Assembly (NCBI GenBank): GCA_003213015.1
Contig: QCOG01000004.1
Span: 77,486 to 121,904, forward strand
DNA: 44,419 nt
From: Pelagibacteraceae bacterium AG-430-F16
GTDB lineage: Bacteria > Pseudomonadota > Alphaproteobacteria > Pelagibacterales > Pelagibacteraceae
Reading direction: 5' to 3'
Made by a program: the position numbers and the translations under genes. This document shows, piece by piece, positions 42,286 to 44,419 of this stretch; positions within the stretch are counted from its first letter, which is position 1; the number at the start of each line of letters is the position of its first letter. The notes beneath the pieces were generated by a model. It was not told the origin of the DNA, made no database searches, and was given only the letters and a program-made list of their open reading frames with translations.

Positions 42286-43566
42286 TTATCTTCCAAATTT
42301 AGTTTTTTTAATAAGTTGTTCATATTGTGCACTCATTAATCTAGTCTGGATTTGAGTTACAGTATCAATCGCTACGACTACAACAATTAAAACTGAAGCA
42401 CCACCTAAATAAAAAGGTATAGGATAGTTTGCTATTAAAAATTCTGGCATTAAACAAACTAAAGTTAGATATAATGCTCCAATTGTTGTCAGTCTTGTTA
42501 AAATTTCCTCAATAAATTTTGCTGTACTTTCCCCTGGTCTAATCCCTGGTACAAAACCACCATATTTTCTTAAATTCTCAGCAGTTTCATCTGGATTGAA
42601 CACAAGTGAGGTATAAAAGAAAGTGAAAAAGATTATTCCCGAGGCATATAAAATCATATACAAAGGCTGACCTTGTGAGAAGAAAGATAAAAAAGTTGAT
42701 ACGTTGTCATTTTCAGTAATATTAAAATTTGTAAGTGTTGCAGGTAAAAGCAATATAGCTGAAGCAAAGATTGCTGGGATTACACCTGCTGTATTTATTT
42801 TTAAAGGAAGATGAGAAGAATCCCCTCCATACATTTTATTGCCCATTTGTCTCTTTGGATAGTTTATTAATATTTTTCTTAAAGCTCTTTCCATAAAAAC
42901 AATGAACATTATGGTAGCTATCAATAGAATAAAAATAAAAATTATCATTGTTGATGATATTGCACCCGTTCTACCTAACTCGAACGTTGCAACCAAAGCT
43001 CTAGGTATTTCTGCAACAATACCAGAAAAGATAATTAATGAAATTCCATTACCTATTCCTCTCTGAGTAATTTGTTCTCCCAACCACATTAAAAAAATAG
43101 TACCGGCTACAATAGTTGTCACTGTAGTAACTTTGAAATAAATACCTGGATTAATAACTAAATTTTCTGACGACTCCAAACCAACAGACAAACCATAGCC
43201 TTGAATGGTAGCCAAAAGAACTGTTCCATACCTTGTAATTTGTGTAATTTTTTGTCTTCCGATTGTGCCCTGGCTTTTTAAATTTTTAAAATAATCAGAA
43301 ACTCCTGTAAGCAATTGAACAATAATCGAAGATGAAATATAAGGCATTATTCCTAAAGCGAATATTGCCATACGACTAACAGCTCCACCTGCAAAAACAT
43401 TAAACATGCCAAGCAGACCTTTTTGATTTCCTTCCATCATAATCTTCAATTGATCTGGGTCTATGCCAGGTAAAGGAACAAATGTTCCAAACCTGTAGAC
43501 TGCTAGAATAAATATAGTAAAAATTATACGATTTCTTAAATCGTTATTTTGTGTCATTGTACTCAT
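42286..43566 (-). CDS. secY: Protein translocase subunit SecY
   Basis: 426 aa with ten hydrophobic helices, the SecYEG channel subunit. Conserved RFGTFVPLPGIDP plug region, GIMPYISSSIIVQLL, GTVLLATIQGY, LGEQITQRGIGNGISLIIF, KINTAGVIPAIFA, FFYTSLVFNPDETAENLRKYGGFVPGIRPG. The N-terminus begins MSTMTQNNDLRNRI; an ATG three codons later is an equally plausible start. It follows rplO by 10 bases. Confidence 0.98.
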   Translation of the reverse strand: MSTMTQNNDLRNRIIFTIFILAVYRFGTFVPLPGIDPDQLKIMMEGNQKGLLGMFNVFAGGAVSRMAIFALGIMPYISSSIIVQLLTGVSDYFKNLKSQGTIGRQKITQITRYGTVLLATIQGYGLSVGLESSENLVINPGIYFKVTTVTTIVAGTIFLMWLGEQITQRGIGNGISLIIFSGIVAEIPRALVATFELGRTGAISSTMIIFIFILLIATIMFIVFMERALRKILINYPKRQMGNKMYGGDSSHLPLKINTAGVIPAIFASAILLLPATLTNFNITENDNVSTFLSFFSQGQPLYMILYASGIIFFTFFYTSLVFNPDETAENLRKYGGFVPGIRPGESTAKFIEEILTRLTTIGALYLTLVCLMPEFLIANYPIPFYLGGASVLIVVVVAIDTVTQIQTRLMSAQYEQLIKKTKFGR

Positions 43567-43576
43567 ATGATTTTAT

Positions 43577-44032
43577 TTATTTGCTCTCTAAAATTTTAAT
43601 TGTTGAGCCGTTCTTTGAAAGTTTTTCTTTTGCTGAATTAGATAAATAATGAACTTCTAAATTTAATTTATCTTTGATTTCACCCTGACCAAGTATCTTA
43701 ATTTTTTCATATTTTTTTTTTATAATTTTCGAGTTATGTAAATATTTTATATCTATCTTCTCAGATGATTTTATTCTTTTAGACTCTATGAACTGTTGCA
43801 AATCACCTAAATTTAATTTTCCTATTTTGCTTTTATTGAATGAATTAAAACCTCTTTTAGGTAATCTCCTGAATAAAGGCATCTGGCCACCTTCAAAACT
43901 TTTAATTGCAACACCAGATCTTGATTTTTGACCTTTAACACCTCTCCCAGAAGTTTTACCTTTTCCAGATCCAATACCTCTTCCAACCCTAATTTTTTTT
44001 ATTTTCAGTTTAGTTAAACCATTAAGCATCAT
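43577..44032 (-). CDS. rplO: 50S ribosomal protein L15
   Basis: 151 aa. Gly-rich N-terminal segment RVGRGIGSGKGKTSGRGVKGQKSRSG, EGGQMPLFRRLPKRGFN and the C-terminal LSNSAKEKLSKNGSTIKI are diagnostic. The start ATG overlaps the rpsE TAA by one base (TAATGATG), with a second ATG right after; either may be used. L30 (rpmD), which lies between rpsE and rplO in many bacteria, is not present. Confidence 0.98.
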   Translation of the reverse strand: MMLNGLTKLKIKKIRVGRGIGSGKGKTSGRGVKGQKSRSGVAIKSFEGGQMPLFRRLPKRGFNSFNKSKIGKLNLGDLQQFIESKRIKSSEKIDIKYLHNSKIIKKKYEKIKILGQGEIKDKLNLEVHYLSNSAKEKLSKNGSTIKILESK

Positions 44033-44419
44033 TATCCTCTTTTTTCTATTATTTCAGAAATTTTCTTGTTTCTTATTATTGATATTTGTTTTGGTGAATT
44101 TTGTTTTTTTAGAGCTTTAAGACATGCCCTGATAACATTATGAGGATTTGCAGTTCCAAGTGACTTAGCTACTATATCTTTAATACCAAGTACTTCACAT
44201 ACGGCTCTTACTGGACCACCAGCTATTATACCTGTTCCTTTTGGCGCTGCTCTCATTTTAATTTTTCCAGCACCGTCTTTACCAGAAACATCATGATGAA
44301 TAGTTCTTCCCTCTCTTAAAGGGATTTGAATTAAATTTCTTCTAGCCATTTCATTAGCTTTTTTTATCGCATCAGGAACTTGTTTTGATTTTGCATGCGC
44401 GATACCAATTTTTCCACTT
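44032..44419 (-). CDS. rpsE: 30S ribosomal protein S5, partial (5' end outside window)
   Basis: The gene runs off the right edge; 129 C-terminal codons are visible. The coding frame continues upstream of the internal ATG at 44349, since the bases up to the edge translate as SGKIGIAHAKSKQVPDAIKK, matching the S5 core (GxGxGKAxEVPxAI). The rest shows RRNLIQIPLREGRTIHHDV, GTGIIAGGPVRAVCEVLG and AKSLGTANPHNVIRA, all S5 hallmarks. A start at 44349 would be wrong. Confidence 0.96.
   Translation of the reverse strand, partial: SGKIGIAHAKSKQVPDAIKKANEMARRNLIQIPLREGRTIHHDVSGKDGAGKIKMRAAPKGTGIIAGGPVRAVCEVLGIKDIVAKSLGTANPHNVIRACLKALKKQNSPKQISIIRNKKISEIIEKRG

Noticed and set aside
1..44419. CRISPR arrays, insertion sequences, phage genes, rRNA, integrative elements
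   Set aside because: No direct repeat arrays, transposase, integrase or phage proteins were found, and gene order and composition are uniform core-genome throughout.

Overview
The window reads as a piece of a SAR11-clade (Candidatus Pelagibacter-like) alphaproteobacterial chromosome. Reasons: very low G+C; near-zero intergenic space; chains of overlapping genes; alphaproteobacterial gene orders (rel/spoT-pyrE-pdxJ-acpS-lepB-rnc-recO, glyA-nrdR-ribD, pyrB-pyrC-like-plsY-topA, and the rpsE-rplO-secY-adk-rpsM-rpsK-rpoA-rplQ ribosomal block); and a soxBDAG sarcosine oxidase cluster, typical of marine methylated-amine users. The clade assignment is inference; no 16S gene is present.

Layout. (1) 1-3379, minus strand: 2OG-dioxygenase, rpiB, glyA, nrdR, ribD (3' part outside the window). 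(2) 3455-4450, plus: hemB. (3) 4447-11753, minus: ten genes dapA-smpB-folK-spoT-pyrE-pdxJ-acpS-lepB-rnc-recO with only one non-coding base between them. (4) 11794-14043, plus: soluble lytic transglycosylase. (5) 14055-14149, minus: tRNA-Ser(GCU), divergent from (6) 14212-20882, plus: soxB-soxD-soxA-soxG, then an amino-acid-type ABC substrate-binding protein and permease with no ATPase beside them. (7) 20884-27022, minus: gatC-gatA-gatB, an O-methyltransferase, trhO, a MATE transporter. (8) 27073-33449, plus: ruvX, pyrB, an apparently non-catalytic dihydroorotase homologue, plsY, topA, a RidA-family gene. (9) 33453-35563, minus: galU-udg. (10) 35593-36393, plus: panC. (11) 36390-37769, minus: mgtE. 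(12) 37837-38451, plus: lipB. (13) 38432-44419, minus: distal part of the ribosomal protein/alpha operon and an RluC-like pseudouridine synthase.

Functional themes. Glycine and C1 metabolism (sarcosine oxidase making glycine and methylene-THF; GlyA interconverting glycine and serine). Cofactor synthesis (PLP, haem, lipoate, pantothenate, riboflavin, folate). Pyrimidine synthesis (pyrE, pyrB, pseudo-dihydroorotase). tRNA-dependent amidation (GatCAB). Information processing.

No insertion sequence, prophage, CRISPR array, rRNA or integrated element is visible. No non-coding stretch without an RNA gene exceeds about 70 bases. I did not find an obvious new defence or mobile system. The most interesting signals are small: a possible H-type RNA pseudoknot abutting the start codon of the ABC binding-protein gene; a palindrome between the divergent tRNA-Ser and sox promoters; an NrdR with two shortened zinc knuckles; a dihydroorotase-like protein lacking most metal ligands; a permease with an N-terminal lipobox; convergent genes whose stop codons interlock in one TTAA; and several conserved genes missing from their usual slots (era, rpoZ, rpmD, dprA).
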